From CAIVPM01 sp964615145 (lineage in GTDB: Bacteria; Bacteroidota; Bacteroidia; Chitinophagales; Chitinophagaceae): 49,305 bases of DNA. The position numbers and the translations under genes are program-made. The DNA is taken from assembly GCA_964615145.1 (NCBI GenBank), contig CAZTOP010000019.1, positions 1-49,305 of the forward strand, written 5' to 3'. Below, one piece after another: positions 41,425 to 49,305 of this stretch. The notes under the pieces were generated by a model. That model made no database searches. It was not told the origin of the DNA and saw only the letters and a list, made by a program, of their open reading frames with translations. Position 1 is the stretch's first letter. The number at the start of each line of letters is the position of its first letter.

Positions 41425-42306
41425 ATGGAAAAAAAATCTGGCTCAATACTAAGGTTGGGAATGTTCGTTATAATAGGTTTAGTCCTTTTTGTTGTAACTG
41501 TCTATTTTGTTGGAAAACAGAAAAATTTATTTGGCTCAACTTTTCAATTAAAATCAAAATTCAAAACTGTTAGTGGATTAAAAGTGGGTAATAATGTTCG
41601 CTTTTCCGGTATCAATATAGGTACAGTTGATGAAATAGAATTATTGTCTGATACTTCTGTACTAGTTAATTTAGTGATAAAGGAAGAAGTTCATAAGTTT
41701 ATAAAATCAGATGCTACTTCAAGCATTGGGTCTGATGGATTAATGGGCGACAAAGTGTTGACTATTTCATCAGGTAGTAGTTCTAATCAAATTATTAAAG
41801 ACAATGAAACCATTGCCTCTAAAGATGCTATTGAGATGGAGGATTTGATGGAAAGTGTTAAAATTAGTGTAGATAATGTAGCTGTTATTACAGCACAAAT
41901 GGCAGCGTTTAGTAAAAAACTAAATCAAGGAAATGGTGCTTTATCAAAGCTTATTAGTGATGAAAATTTTTCAAACAGTTTGAAAAATACATTAACAAAT
42001 CTTGAAAAAAGTTCTTACGAGTTTTCAAAGTTTACTGCAAAAATGAACGATGGAAAAGGTGCATTATCTAAACTAGTAAGCGACGAAAGTTTTGGTAATA
42101 AACTAGATTCAACAATGGAAAATTTGCAAAAGGGAAGTAAAGGTTTAAATGAAACCATCGAAGCAGCACAACATAATTTTTTATTGAAAGGTTTTTTTAA
42201 TAAAAAGAAAAGAGCTGAAGCTAAAAAGAAAAAGGAAGATGCTAAAAAAATAGAACAAGCTAAAAAGCTAGCAGAGCAGCCAAAAAAAATAACAGAAAAG
42301 GAATAG
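41425..42306 (+). CDS. mlaD: MlaD-like MCE-domain protein with tail repeats
   Basis: 293 residues: one N-terminal membrane helix (about 10-28), an MCE domain (about 38-118; FKTVSGLKVGNNVRFSGINI, GSDGLMGDKVLTI), and a helical C-terminal part. The MCE domain forms the hexameric periplasmic ring that carries phospholipid. The tail has two copies of GxGALSKLxSDExFxNxL about 38 residues apart (near 172 and 210) and ends in a Lys/Glu/Ala-rich tract. The longer tail, compared with about 180 residues in E. coli MlaD, probably builds a longer channel. Confidence 0.92.
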   Translation: MEKKSGSILRLGMFVIIGLVLFVVTVYFVGKQKNLFGSTFQLKSKFKTVSGLKVGNNVRFSGINIGTVDEIELLSDTSVLVNLVIKEEVHKFIKSDATSSIGSDGLMGDKVLTISSGSSSNQIIKDNETIASKDAIEMEDLMESVKISVDNVAVITAQMAAFSKKLNQGNGALSKLISDENFSNSLKNTLTNLEKSSYEFSKFTAKMNDGKGALSKLVSDESFGNKLDSTMENLQKGSKGLNETIEAAQHNFLLKGFFNKKKRAEAKKKKEDAKKIEQAKKLAEQPKKITEKE

Positions 42307-42368
42307 CTTGGTATGTAAAATCATAATGCTATCTAATTCAAGCATCAGTACACCTTACAATTTATTAA

Positions 42369-42797
42369 ATGAAAACGGTCAAACAAATTTTAGAAAATAA
42401 ACCTTCTTATTTTAATGTGGTTACACCAAACACAACTGTTCTAGTGGCTTTGCAGGTAATGCAAAGAGAAAATAAGAGTTATGTAATTGTGATGTTTGAA
42501 GAGAAATTTAAAGGTGTAATGAGTGAAAGAGACTATGCACGTAAAGTGATTCTAGAAGGGAAAAACTCAACCAATACACAAGTAAAAGAAATAATGGTAA
42601 GCGATATACCTTTTGTTGATATTAATGATACTGCAGATAAATGTCTTGCTACTATGGATTCCTTTAAAGTTAAATATTTACTTGTACTTGACAATAGGAA
42701 TTTTAGAGGTATTATTACTTTACACGATATAATGAAAATAAATTTGGAAGAGAAAATAAGTTCCAATTCATTGCAATTGTTTAATGATGATTTTTAA
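42369..42797 (+). CDS. Two-CBS-domain protein
   Basis: 142 residues made of a tandem pair of CBS motifs (Bateman module, about 1-65 and 75-135): VTPNTTVLVALQVMQRENKS, GVMSERDYARKVILEGK, then VDINDTADKCLATMDSFKVK and GIITLHDIMKINL. Binds adenosine nucleotides and acts as an energy sensor in many proteins; as a stand-alone unit its partner is unknown. 62 bases after mlaD, with the same strand; co-transcription possible. Confidence 0.92.
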   Translation: MKTVKQILENKPSYFNVVTPNTTVLVALQVMQRENKSYVIVMFEEKFKGVMSERDYARKVILEGKNSTNTQVKEIMVSDIPFVDINDTADKCLATMDSFKVKYLLVLDNRNFRGIITLHDIMKINLEEKISSNSLQLFNDDF

Positions 42798-42974
42798 ACA
42801 ATTACAATCTTTAAATACTATATAATGTTTGTTGATTAAGTAATTATTCGGAGTTGATTGTGTAAATTAGAGTACACTAAAGATAAAACTTCAAAGCACT
42901 AATACTTTTATACACTACGTATTAAACTTAAGTGCCTAATTTATTTTGCTTTTTAATTTGATTAGTAGTATTTA

Positions 42975-43000
42975 AAAAAATCGATTTCGAAATTTTTTTA
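42975..43000 (-). terminator. Possible hairpin terminator downstream of the alcohol dehydrogenase
   Basis: Seven As (42975-42981), then TCG...CGA around a short loop, then seven Ts (42994-43000). Lies 12 bases after the minus-strand gene end and 177 bases after the CBS gene end. The pairing of the A and T runs is interrupted by two unpaired A, so it is only a moderate call. Confidence 0.4.
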
Positions 43001-43012
43001 TTTATAAATATA

Positions 43013-44056
43013 TTATTTCAACGATGCTAAGTCTATTACAAAACGATAGCGAACATCGCTTTTTATCATTCTTTCGTAAGCCTCATTTATATAATCCATA
43101 TTAATAACTTCAACTTCCGATACTATATTATGTTCGGCACAAAAATCAAGCATTTCTTGCGTTTCGGCAATACCTCCAATTAGTGAACCAATGATGCTTC
43201 TTCTTTTCATTATTAGCGGAAATGCGTGTACCGGTGTTGGTGCTGGTGGCACGCCTACAATAATCATTGTACCATTAACACGTAATAAATTCAAATATGT
43301 ATTGTAATCGTGTTGGGCAGAAACTGTGTTTAAAATATAATCGAAGGAGCTGGATAACTTACTCATTGTTGCTTCGTCGCTAGTTAATGCAAAATGATGA
43401 GCTCCCAATTTTAAAGCATCTTCTTTTTTATTTGGAGATGAACTTAACATTGTTACCTCTGCTCCAAATGCTACAGCAAATTTAACAGCCATATGTCCCA
43501 AACCTCCTAGCCCTAAAACAGCAACTTTGTCTCCTTTTTTTACTCCAACATATTTTAAAGGGGAATATGTGGTAATACCAGCACATAATAAAGGTGCAAC
43601 ACCCGCAAGTGGTAGTTTGTCTGATACTTTTAAAGTGAATTTTTCATCTACAACAATTTGTGTAGAGTAGCCGCCGTAAGTAATAGCTCCATCTTTGCCT
43701 ATGCTATTATATGTACCTACCATTCCACTATCACAAAACTGTTCCAAGCCTTGTTCACAGCTTGGGCAAGTTTGACAAGAATCTACTAAGCAGCCCACAC
43801 CTGCTAAATCTCCAATTTTAAAATTCTTAACATGATCGCCAACAGCTGTGACTTTTCCAACAATTTCGTGACCTGGCACCATTGGATAAATAGAGTTGCC
43901 CCATTCGCCACGAACTTGATGAATATCTGAATGGCAAACACCGCAATACAATATTTCTATTTGTACATCGTGTGGACGAACATCTCTTCTTTCAAAACTA
44001 AATGGTGCTAAGGGGTCTGTTGACTGATGCACTGCATATCCTTTTGTAGTTGACAT
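43013..44056 (-). CDS. Zinc-dependent NAD(P) alcohol dehydrogenase (CAD/YahK type)
   Basis: 347 residues from the ATG at 44056, which gives the family start MSTTKGYAVHQSTD; an upstream ATG at 44104 would add 16 odd residues. Catalytic zinc site CGVCHSD, GHE (VPGHEIVG) and a later Cys, structural zinc site SCQTCPSCEQGLEQFC, and cofactor loop GLGGLGHMAVKFA are all present. It matches the medium-chain cinnamyl-alcohol/YahK group that reduces broad aldehydes, often NADPH-dependent. Stands alone on the minus strand. Confidence 0.94.
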   Translation of the reverse strand: MSTTKGYAVHQSTDPLAPFSFERRDVRPHDVQIEILYCGVCHSDIHQVRGEWGNSIYPMVPGHEIVGKVTAVGDHVKNFKIGDLAGVGCLVDSCQTCPSCEQGLEQFCDSGMVGTYNSIGKDGAITYGGYSTQIVVDEKFTLKVSDKLPLAGVAPLLCAGITTYSPLKYVGVKKGDKVAVLGLGGLGHMAVKFAVAFGAEVTMLSSSPNKKEDALKLGAHHFALTSDEATMSKLSSSFDYILNTVSAQHDYNTYLNLLRVNGTMIIVGVPPAPTPVHAFPLIMKRRSIIGSLIGGIAETQEMLDFCAEHNIVSEVEVINMDYINEAYERMIKSDVRYRFVIDLASLK

Positions 44057-44211
44057 AGTATTTATTTTTATTTTACAAAGAAAGTTTCTTTTAAACTCAA
44101 TCATAAATATATCATATTACAATTGAGTAATTTTACTGGAATAGTAAAAATCTATAAAGTATTCGCTTTTATCTCAACATCAGAGATTCCTTCTATCAAT
44201 TTGTTTATATT

Positions 44212-44246
44212 AAAAAAGGCTACCCCTTTGTGAGATAGCCTTTTTT
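44212..44246 (-). terminator. Terminator of the DUF3494 protein gene
   Basis: AAAAAAGGCTA (44212-44222) and TAGCCTTTTTT (44236-44246) form a perfect 11-bp stem. On the minus strand it lies 15 bases after the stop and ends in six Ts. It separates this gene from the alcohol dehydrogenase downstream. Confidence 0.85.
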
Positions 44247-44261
44247 ATTCAAAACTTCTTT

Positions 44262-46184
44262 CTATAAAACAATTAATTTTTCTGTGTAAAGCTTTTGTCC
44301 ATTCGATTCTATGTATATTAAATAAACACCTGAATGTGTTGGCTTATTTATTTTGTAATCAGTAGCCCCTTGGGTAAGTACAATTTTTTGTAAAGAAATT
44401 GTAGCACCATTAATATCATAAATTTGTATTGAGGCGTTAGCTGGAGTAGCATTAGCAATATGGACATAAATATACTTATCTCCAAAAGCGTTTTTAACAT
44501 TAATGCTAATTTCTTTAATCATATTTACCTGAATGGTGTTAAAATAGCTTTTTCTGCCATCTTTATCTGTTTGTAATAAACGATAATAATTTTTAGCATT
44601 AGGTTGAATATCCGTATAAGAATAATAATTATTCAAACTTCCATTCTGGTTTTTTGCGTTAACAGTTGCAATCGCTCTAAAGCTGTTACCATTGCTGCTT
44701 TTCTCAATAGTAAAATAACTATTATTAACTTCATTTGTTACCGCCCATTCTAATAAAACATTTTTTTCTACTGGCTTACCAGTAAAATAAATCCAGTCAA
44801 TTGGTAATGATGCACAGTCGCCACTTGCAATTGCCGCATTAACAGCTGCAGTGCTCAAAGCACCACTTGTTGTTAAAGCTCTGCCATAAAGTGTATCTCC
44901 TGTATTCATGTTAATAGCACCATTATTGCAAACAATACTTCCACTAAATACAGAGTAATTATCAATGCTAACCGCCCCTTCTATTTTCCAGAAAACGTTT
45001 TTAGATTGAGCACCATTTTTTAAAATAACCTTAGAATAAGTACTTGTAGCAAATGCTCCATTTACTTTAATAATAAAAACAGCATTTGGATTACCTTGTG
45101 CATTTAAGTACACTGTACCCGTAAACGATGTTGCTGCATTCAGTAAGTATGTATGTGGTGTTAACTCTAAATTATTGCCAAATTGAATGGGATAAAGCAG
45201 TTCAATGTCGGGTGTAACAATGTTTAAATAATTATAAACATTTTGTAAGTCTGCTGCACATAAGGCAGTAGATACATCTGGCATTTTATGTATGGTTCCA
45301 GTAACATTTAAAGAATCAAATCCTAATGTTATACCAACGTTCGTTCCTACATCTCCAACTACTTTAGTTACGCCACTATTTGAAACTGCACCATTGCCAG
45401 AAAAAATACCATAACAAGCCACTGACCCAAGTGCTGGTGATGGTGGGCCAGTTAAAACTAAAGCACCACAGCCAAGTGGCATAGCACTATTAATATTACT
45501 AACTGAAATAGCACCAGTTGTTGAGAAAAGTCTTCCCTCTAAAGTATCATTCGTATTCATATTAATGGCCGCATTATTAGCAATCATTGTTCCTCGCATA
45601 TAAGTTGCAGTTGCCATATCAATAACACCTTCAACCTTCCAAAACACATTACAAGCCAATGCACCATTTATTAATTTTATTTTTGAATTGGCATTTGTTG
45701 ATAAAGCTCCCTGTATTTGGAAAATGAATACAGCATTTGGATTCCCTTTTGCATCAAGATATAAATCCAGATTCAAAGTTGCAGTACTAAAAATTTTATA
45801 AACACCTGCAATTAAAGTATCTCCATTTCCAAGTAAATTAGATGGAAAAAAGTTTGGAGTGGCAATGTTTAATTGGTTATATGCAATTAGTAAGTCTGCA
45901 GCACACTGAGCAGAAGCACCATCGCCAATATGCATTACACCATTAATGTTTCCAAATCCTGTAACTGGACCATTGTTAGTACCAACATTACCTGTTAATT
46001 GCGATTGTCCGGTATTAACAACTGCTCCATTCGATGTGAATGCAATAAAGTTAGCTGCTGTCCCCAAACTTGGTGCTTGTGCAAAATTTATTTTAGGAAT
46101 AGATAGAAAAACAAAGATAGTAGCTACAGCTAGAAGCTTTGTTGCAACTCGAGTGTTTATTGAATGTAGTATAATTTTTTTCAT
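44262..46184 (-). CDS. Secreted protein with two DUF3494 ice-binding-like domains and a T9SS tail
   Basis: 640 residues. Order: signal peptide (about 1-35, ending INFAQA); two DUF3494 domains (about 39-245 and 250-455), each starting near PxLG and carrying GDVGTN or GNVGTN, CAADL and a shared core NPNAVFIFQIQGA or NPNAVFIIKVNGA, with NVFWKVEG or NVFWKIEG, and NTxDTLxGR; a beta-sandwich linker common in T9SS cargo (about 458-560); and a C-terminal sorting domain (about 565-640) with IQIYDINGATIS, SGVYLIYIESNGQKLYTEKLIVL in parts. DUF3494 is the fold of bacterial ice-binding and adhesion proteins. Ice activity needs ordered Thr/Ser rows that cannot be judged here, so adhesion is as likely. Confidence 0.9.
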   Translation of the reverse strand: MKKIILHSINTRVATKLLAVATIFVFLSIPKINFAQAPSLGTAANFIAFTSNGAVVNTGQSQLTGNVGTNNGPVTGFGNINGVMHIGDGASAQCAADLLIAYNQLNIATPNFFPSNLLGNGDTLIAGVYKIFSTATLNLDLYLDAKGNPNAVFIFQIQGALSTNANSKIKLINGALACNVFWKVEGVIDMATATYMRGTMIANNAAINMNTNDTLEGRLFSTTGAISVSNINSAMPLGCGALVLTGPPSPALGSVACYGIFSGNGAVSNSGVTKVVGDVGTNVGITLGFDSLNVTGTIHKMPDVSTALCAADLQNVYNYLNIVTPDIELLYPIQFGNNLELTPHTYLLNAATSFTGTVYLNAQGNPNAVFIIKVNGAFATSTYSKVILKNGAQSKNVFWKIEGAVSIDNYSVFSGSIVCNNGAINMNTGDTLYGRALTTSGALSTAAVNAAIASGDCASLPIDWIYFTGKPVEKNVLLEWAVTNEVNNSYFTIEKSSNGNSFRAIATVNAKNQNGSLNNYYSYTDIQPNAKNYYRLLQTDKDGRKSYFNTIQVNMIKEISINVKNAFGDKYIYVHIANATPANASIQIYDINGATISLQKIVLTQGATDYKINKPTHSGVYLIYIESNGQKLYTEKLIVL

Positions 46185-46451
46185 ACTGCAAAGGTCATAT
46201 TCCCTTTATGCTATTTTCTTACATTTACTAAACAAAAACATACATAATTCAGTTGTTTTAACAGTAGGATTAATAATTTGTAAAAAAAGATGGATTTATT
46301 TTTGATTTAAATGTTTTTGAAATTGAAAATCATACCAATTTATTGTAATAAAGAATGCTTGAGCATAAGATTTTTGCATAAAAACAAAAACCAGTTACGC
46401 AACTCAAACTTTCCTTTGTTTATTTGTAACTTCTTAAAATAATATTGAACA

Positions 46452-47729
46452 ATGAATTTGATTGAGGAATTAAGTTGGCGTGGAATGATACAGGATATTA
46501 TGCCTGGAACCGAAGAGCAGTTAAATAAGGAACTTACTAGTGCCTATATTGGATTTGACCCAACAGCAGATAGTTTACATATTGGTAGTTTAGTGCCTAT
46601 TTTATTGCTGAAACATTTACAAATTTGCGGTCACAAGCCTTATGCATTAGTTGGTGGTGCTACAGGAATGGTAGGAGATCCTAGTGGTAAAAGCGAGGAG
46701 AGAAATTTGTTGAGTGAAGATGTATTGAACCATAACGTAAGAGGTGTTCAAAAGCAACTGGAAAAATATTTAGACTTTGATACTTCAAAACCTAATGCAG
46801 CTGAAATTGTAAACAATTACGATTGGTTTAAAAATTTCAGTTTCCTTAATTTTATAAGAGATGTAGGTAAGCACATTACTGTAAATTATATGATGAGTAA
46901 GGATAGTGTAAAGAAAAGATTGGATGGAGATAACGGAATGAGTTTTACAGAGTTTACTTATCAATTAGTTCAGGGTTACGATTTTTACTACCTTAATTTA
47001 CATAAGAATTGTAAGTTACAAATGGGTGGTAGCGATCAATGGGGCAATATTGTTACAGGTACTGAACTTATTAGAAGAAAGGGAGGAGGCGAAGCTTTTG
47101 CATTTACTTGTCCACTAATTACAAAGGCAGATGGGGGCAAATTTGGCAAAACTGAAAAGGGCAATATTTGGCTTGATGCCGATAAAACAACACCTTATCA
47201 GTTTTACCAATTTTGGTTAAATAGTAGCGATGAAGATGCAGAAAAATGGATTAAGATATTTACACTTCTGCCAAAAGAGGAGGTATTTTCTATCATAGCT
47301 ACACATAAAGAAGATGCTGGAAAAAGACTATTGCAAAAAAGACTAGCAGAAGAAGTTACAAAATTTGTTCACGGTGCCACCGAATTAAATAATGCTATTG
47401 AAACTACTCAAAAACTTTTTGCAAACCAAACAGCTACTGCTGAAAGCTTAAGTATTGAAGATTTAGAATCTTTGGAAGGAATTATTAAGGCAGAGTTTCT
47501 CTTACATAAATTAAAAGCAGGAATTGATATTGTATCTTTTTTAGCTGAAACAAACATATTGCCAAGTAAGGGAGAAGCAAGAAAAATGGTTCAAAATGGA
47601 GGCATTCAAGTAAACCGGAGAAAGGTTGATGATTTACAAATGCTTTTAACTGCAGATATGTTATTGCATCATAAGTATCTACTGGTTCAAAAAGGGAAGA
47701 AAAATTATTATTTAATAGAGCTTGTATAA
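46452..47729 (+). CDS. tyrS: Tyrosyl-tRNA synthetase
   Basis: Charges tRNA-Tyr with tyrosine. The 425 residues fit the bacterial TyrRS. Class I motifs: GFDPTADSLHIGSLVPIL (HIGH version HIGS) near the N-terminus and ADGGKFGKTEKGN (KFGKT in place of KMSKS) in the loop. GSDQWGN binds tyrosine adenylate region, and an S4 RNA-binding domain closes the protein (about 360-425, LPSKGEARKMVQNGGIQVN). Start at the ATG 46452, preceded by TAATATTG, one base from the -7 consensus. lspA follows 75 bases after. Confidence 0.97.
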   Translation: MNLIEELSWRGMIQDIMPGTEEQLNKELTSAYIGFDPTADSLHIGSLVPILLLKHLQICGHKPYALVGGATGMVGDPSGKSEERNLLSEDVLNHNVRGVQKQLEKYLDFDTSKPNAAEIVNNYDWFKNFSFLNFIRDVGKHITVNYMMSKDSVKKRLDGDNGMSFTEFTYQLVQGYDFYYLNLHKNCKLQMGGSDQWGNIVTGTELIRRKGGGEAFAFTCPLITKADGGKFGKTEKGNIWLDADKTTPYQFYQFWLNSSDEDAEKWIKIFTLLPKEEVFSIIATHKEDAGKRLLQKRLAEEVTKFVHGATELNNAIETTQKLFANQTATAESLSIEDLESLEGIIKAEFLLHKLKAGIDIVSFLAETNILPSKGEARKMVQNGGIQVNRRKVDDLQMLLTADMLLHHKYLLVQKGKKNYYLIELV

Positions 47730-47779
47730 GCTAATAGTATGTAAAAGTTGTTTTAACTTTCATGCTACACTCACTCACT

Positions 47780-47787
47780 TATATTTG
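47780..47787 (+). promoter_or_regulatory. Bacteroidota -7 box of lspA
   Basis: TATATTTG matches TAnnTTTG exactly, 17 bases before the TTG start. The -33 element is not clear. This would let lspA be expressed separately from tyrS. Confidence 0.45.
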
Positions 47788-47804
47788 CCAAAATTTTATT
47801 TGTT

Positions 47805-48491
47805 TTGAAAAAGCAAACCATTATTATCATTATTGCAGCAATCATTTTGCTGGATCAGTTTTTAAAATTTTATATTAAACTGAATTACTATGCTGGAGAA
47901 GAGCATAATGTTATTGGCAGTTGGTTCAGATTTCATTTTGTAGAGAATGAAGGAATGGCCTGGGGCTGGAAATTTGGTGGTGATGTAGGTAAAATAACCC
48001 TTACCATTTTTAGATTAATAGCAGTTATTTGGGGAACATTTTTAATAAAAGATTTTATCAATAAAAAAATGCACAAAGGATTTATTATTTGTGCTGCCTT
48101 AATTTATGCAGGTGCATTAGGCAATTTGATTGATAGTATGTTTTATGGATTGTTTTTCGACAGCACTTATAATATTCATAATTTTCAAAATGCAGGTGTG
48201 GTAGCTCATTGCTTTACAGGCAAAGGTTATGGCACTATCCTACAAGGCAAGGTTGTAGATATGCTTTATTTCCCCTTAATACAATCTAAATTCCCTGCTT
48301 GGATGCCTTTTTGGGGTGGCGAAAGGTTTGAATTTTTTAGTCCTGTATTTAATGTGGCAGACGCTTCAATAACATTTGGAGTTTTATTAATATTTATTTT
48401 TCAGAATAAATTTTTCAAGAAAAATAAAAAGACTGAAACAAGTCAAGAACCTATTGTTGAAAGTATAGGAGCATCTGCTACAGCTGAATAA
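47805..48491 (+). CDS. lspA: Lipoprotein signal peptidase II
   Basis: Membrane aspartyl protease that cleaves signal peptides of diacylglyceryl-modified prolipoproteins. 228 residues, longer than the 160-170 of E. coli LspA because of an insert between the GNLID (D110) and VVD (D152) motifs plus a Lys/Glu/Ala tail; both are usual for Bacteroidota. Catalytic pair D152 in GKVVDMLYFPL and D186 in FNVADASITFG, with the GALGNLID and FVENEGMAWGW motifs also present. TTG start at 47805 (TTTTGAAAAAGC). Serves the many lipoproteins in the window. Confidence 0.95.
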   Translation: MKKQTIIIIIAAIILLDQFLKFYIKLNYYAGEEHNVIGSWFRFHFVENEGMAWGWKFGGDVGKITLTIFRLIAVIWGTFLIKDFINKKMHKGFIICAALIYAGALGNLIDSMFYGLFFDSTYNIHNFQNAGVVAHCFTGKGYGTILQGKVVDMLYFPLIQSKFPAWMPFWGGERFEFFSPVFNVADASITFGVLLIFIFQNKFFKKNKKTETSQEPIVESIGASATAE

Positions 48492-48506
48492 AATTGTAAA
48501 TGTTAC

Positions 48507-48543
48507 AAATACAAATGGGGTGCAATGCACTCCATTTGTATTT
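48507..48543 (+). terminator. Terminator after lspA
   Basis: AAATACAAATGG (48507-48518) pairs with CCATTTGTATTT (48532-48543), with extra pairs inside, and ends in T-rich sequence. Begins 15 bases after the lspA stop. Confidence 0.8.
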
Positions 48544-48610
48544 ATTGAAAGCAACATTCAAATTGTTTTCAAAATACCTCCAACTACATTTACACCCATT
48601 AATAATCAAT

Positions 48611-48666
48611 AACTCATAATTCACAACTCATAACTCATAACTCATAACTCATAACTCATAACTCAT
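48611..48666 (+). repeat. Heptamer tandem repeat (AACTCAT)8 before the M3 peptidase start
   Basis: Eight 7-base units in a row at 48611-48666. Seven read AACTCAT and the second reads AATTCAC. The ATG at 48671 follows after four As. A 7-base unit lies outside the coding sequence, so copy changes would alter spacing or leader sequence, not frame. Confidence 0.85.
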
Positions 48667-48670
48667 AAAA

Positions 48671-49305
48671 ATGCTAAACGCTAATATACAAAAACTACAA
48701 CGTCATTTTGTTCCTAAAGATTATACAGTAACTACTTGGGAAAGTCTTGAACCATATTTTAAAAATCTTTTAGAAAGAGAAATAAATAGTAAAGGAGATT
48801 TAGAAAAATGGTTGCTCGATATGAGTGAAATGGAAGCTGTAATTAGTGAAGATGCTTGCTGGCGACAAATTAAAATGACTTGTGATACCACAGATAAAAG
48901 CCTTGAAGAGGCGTTCACTTATTTCTGTATGGAAATTCAACCCAAGCTTACACCTTATGCAGATGCTTTAAATAAAAAATTAATTGCATCACCATTTTTA
49001 AAGGAGTTGGATCAAGAAAAATTCTTTACATATATAAGAAGTGTTAAGAAAAGTATTGATTTATTCAGAGAAGAAAATATTCCATTGCAAGCAGAGTTAA
49101 GTGTGATGCAGCAACAGTTTGGCGTTATTAGTGGAGCAATGACAATTGAAGTTGATGGGCAAGAATATACTATGCAACAAGCTGGTAAATTCTTACATAA
49201 TCACGATAGAAATTTACGTGAATCGGTTTACAGAAAAATAAATGAAAGAAGAATTGTTGATAAAGATGCTTTGCATAGTTTATATAGTGAGTTAATTGCA
49301 AAACG
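48671..49305 (+). CDS. M3-family oligoendopeptidase F-like, N-terminal part (runs off window)
   Basis: The gene starts at ATG 48671 and is cut by the right edge after 211 codons. Visible sequence is the helical N-terminal portion of an oligoendopeptidase F/M3 metallopeptidase (ESLEPYFKNLLEREINSKGD, LDMSEMEAVISEDACWRQI, QQQFGVISGAMTIEVDGQEY, RNLRESVYRKINERR). The zinc site HExxH is outside the window. It would degrade short peptides in the cytoplasm. The 7-base tandem repeat lies just upstream of its start. Confidence 0.85.
   Translation, partial: MLNANIQKLQRHFVPKDYTVTTWESLEPYFKNLLEREINSKGDLEKWLLDMSEMEAVISEDACWRQIKMTCDTTDKSLEEAFTYFCMEIQPKLTPYADALNKKLIASPFLKELDQEKFFTYIRSVKKSIDLFREENIPLQAELSVMQQQFGVISGAMTIEVDGQEYTMQQAGKFLHNHDRNLRESVYRKINERRIVDKDALHSLYSELIAK

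Overview
The window comes from a low-G+C member of the Bacteroidota, most likely a Chitinophagaceae-type organism (the family level is inference). The evidence is: TAnnTTTG-type promoter boxes and little Shine-Dalgarno sequence; a type IX secretion (T9SS) sorting tail on an ice-binding-like protein; a DUF5916 outer-membrane protein; OmpA proteins with thrombospondin type 3 repeats; a lipoprotein form of TamA next to TamB; a fused E1 alpha/beta keto-acid dehydrogenase; and AraC regulators with a heavy-metal-associated-like N-terminus. No phage, insertion sequence, CRISPR array or rRNA is visible.

Layout. 0.2-16 kb is mostly housekeeping: an orphan response regulator, a GH5 glycosidase, a fumarylacetoacetate hydrolase family enzyme, pth, a serine hydrolase, gatB, a TlpA-like lipoprotein, the grpE-dnaJ operon, a DUF5916 protein, an aldehyde dehydrogenase, a fused E1 enzyme and an elongator tRNA-Met. 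16-20.4 kb holds a small secreted cysteine protein and a minus-strand operon of AraC regulator, hybrid histidine kinase and single-domain response regulator. 20.5-42.8 kb is a long co-directional stretch dominated by envelope and stress genes: lmo0937-type, YtxH, holin-like, AI-2E, beta-barrels, Dps, an eRF1-like protein, CsbD, iron permease-like, OmpA-TSP3, a second AraC regulator, TamB-TamL-YihY, a second OmpA lipoprotein, a cupin, MlaEFD and a CBS protein. 43-49.3 kb has a zinc alcohol dehydrogenase, a secreted protein with two DUF3494 domains, tyrS, lspA and the start of an M3 peptidase that runs off the window.

Most notable signal. Five intergenic sites in the 20.5-38.4 kb stretch share one bipartite element: a GAAnnATAyAA-centred box, then TGTAAT or TGTAAC, always starting exactly 30 bases after the start of the first box. 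Each copy lies 27-65 bases before a start codon and together they head most transcription units of the envelope/stress region, including tamB. The AAC-N16-GTA geometry resembles an ECF sigma promoter and differs from the household TTTG/TAnnTTTG promoter seen at gatB. I interpret it as an undescribed envelope/stress regulon. The sigma factor or regulator is not encoded in the window, unless one of the two AraC paralogues is responsible.
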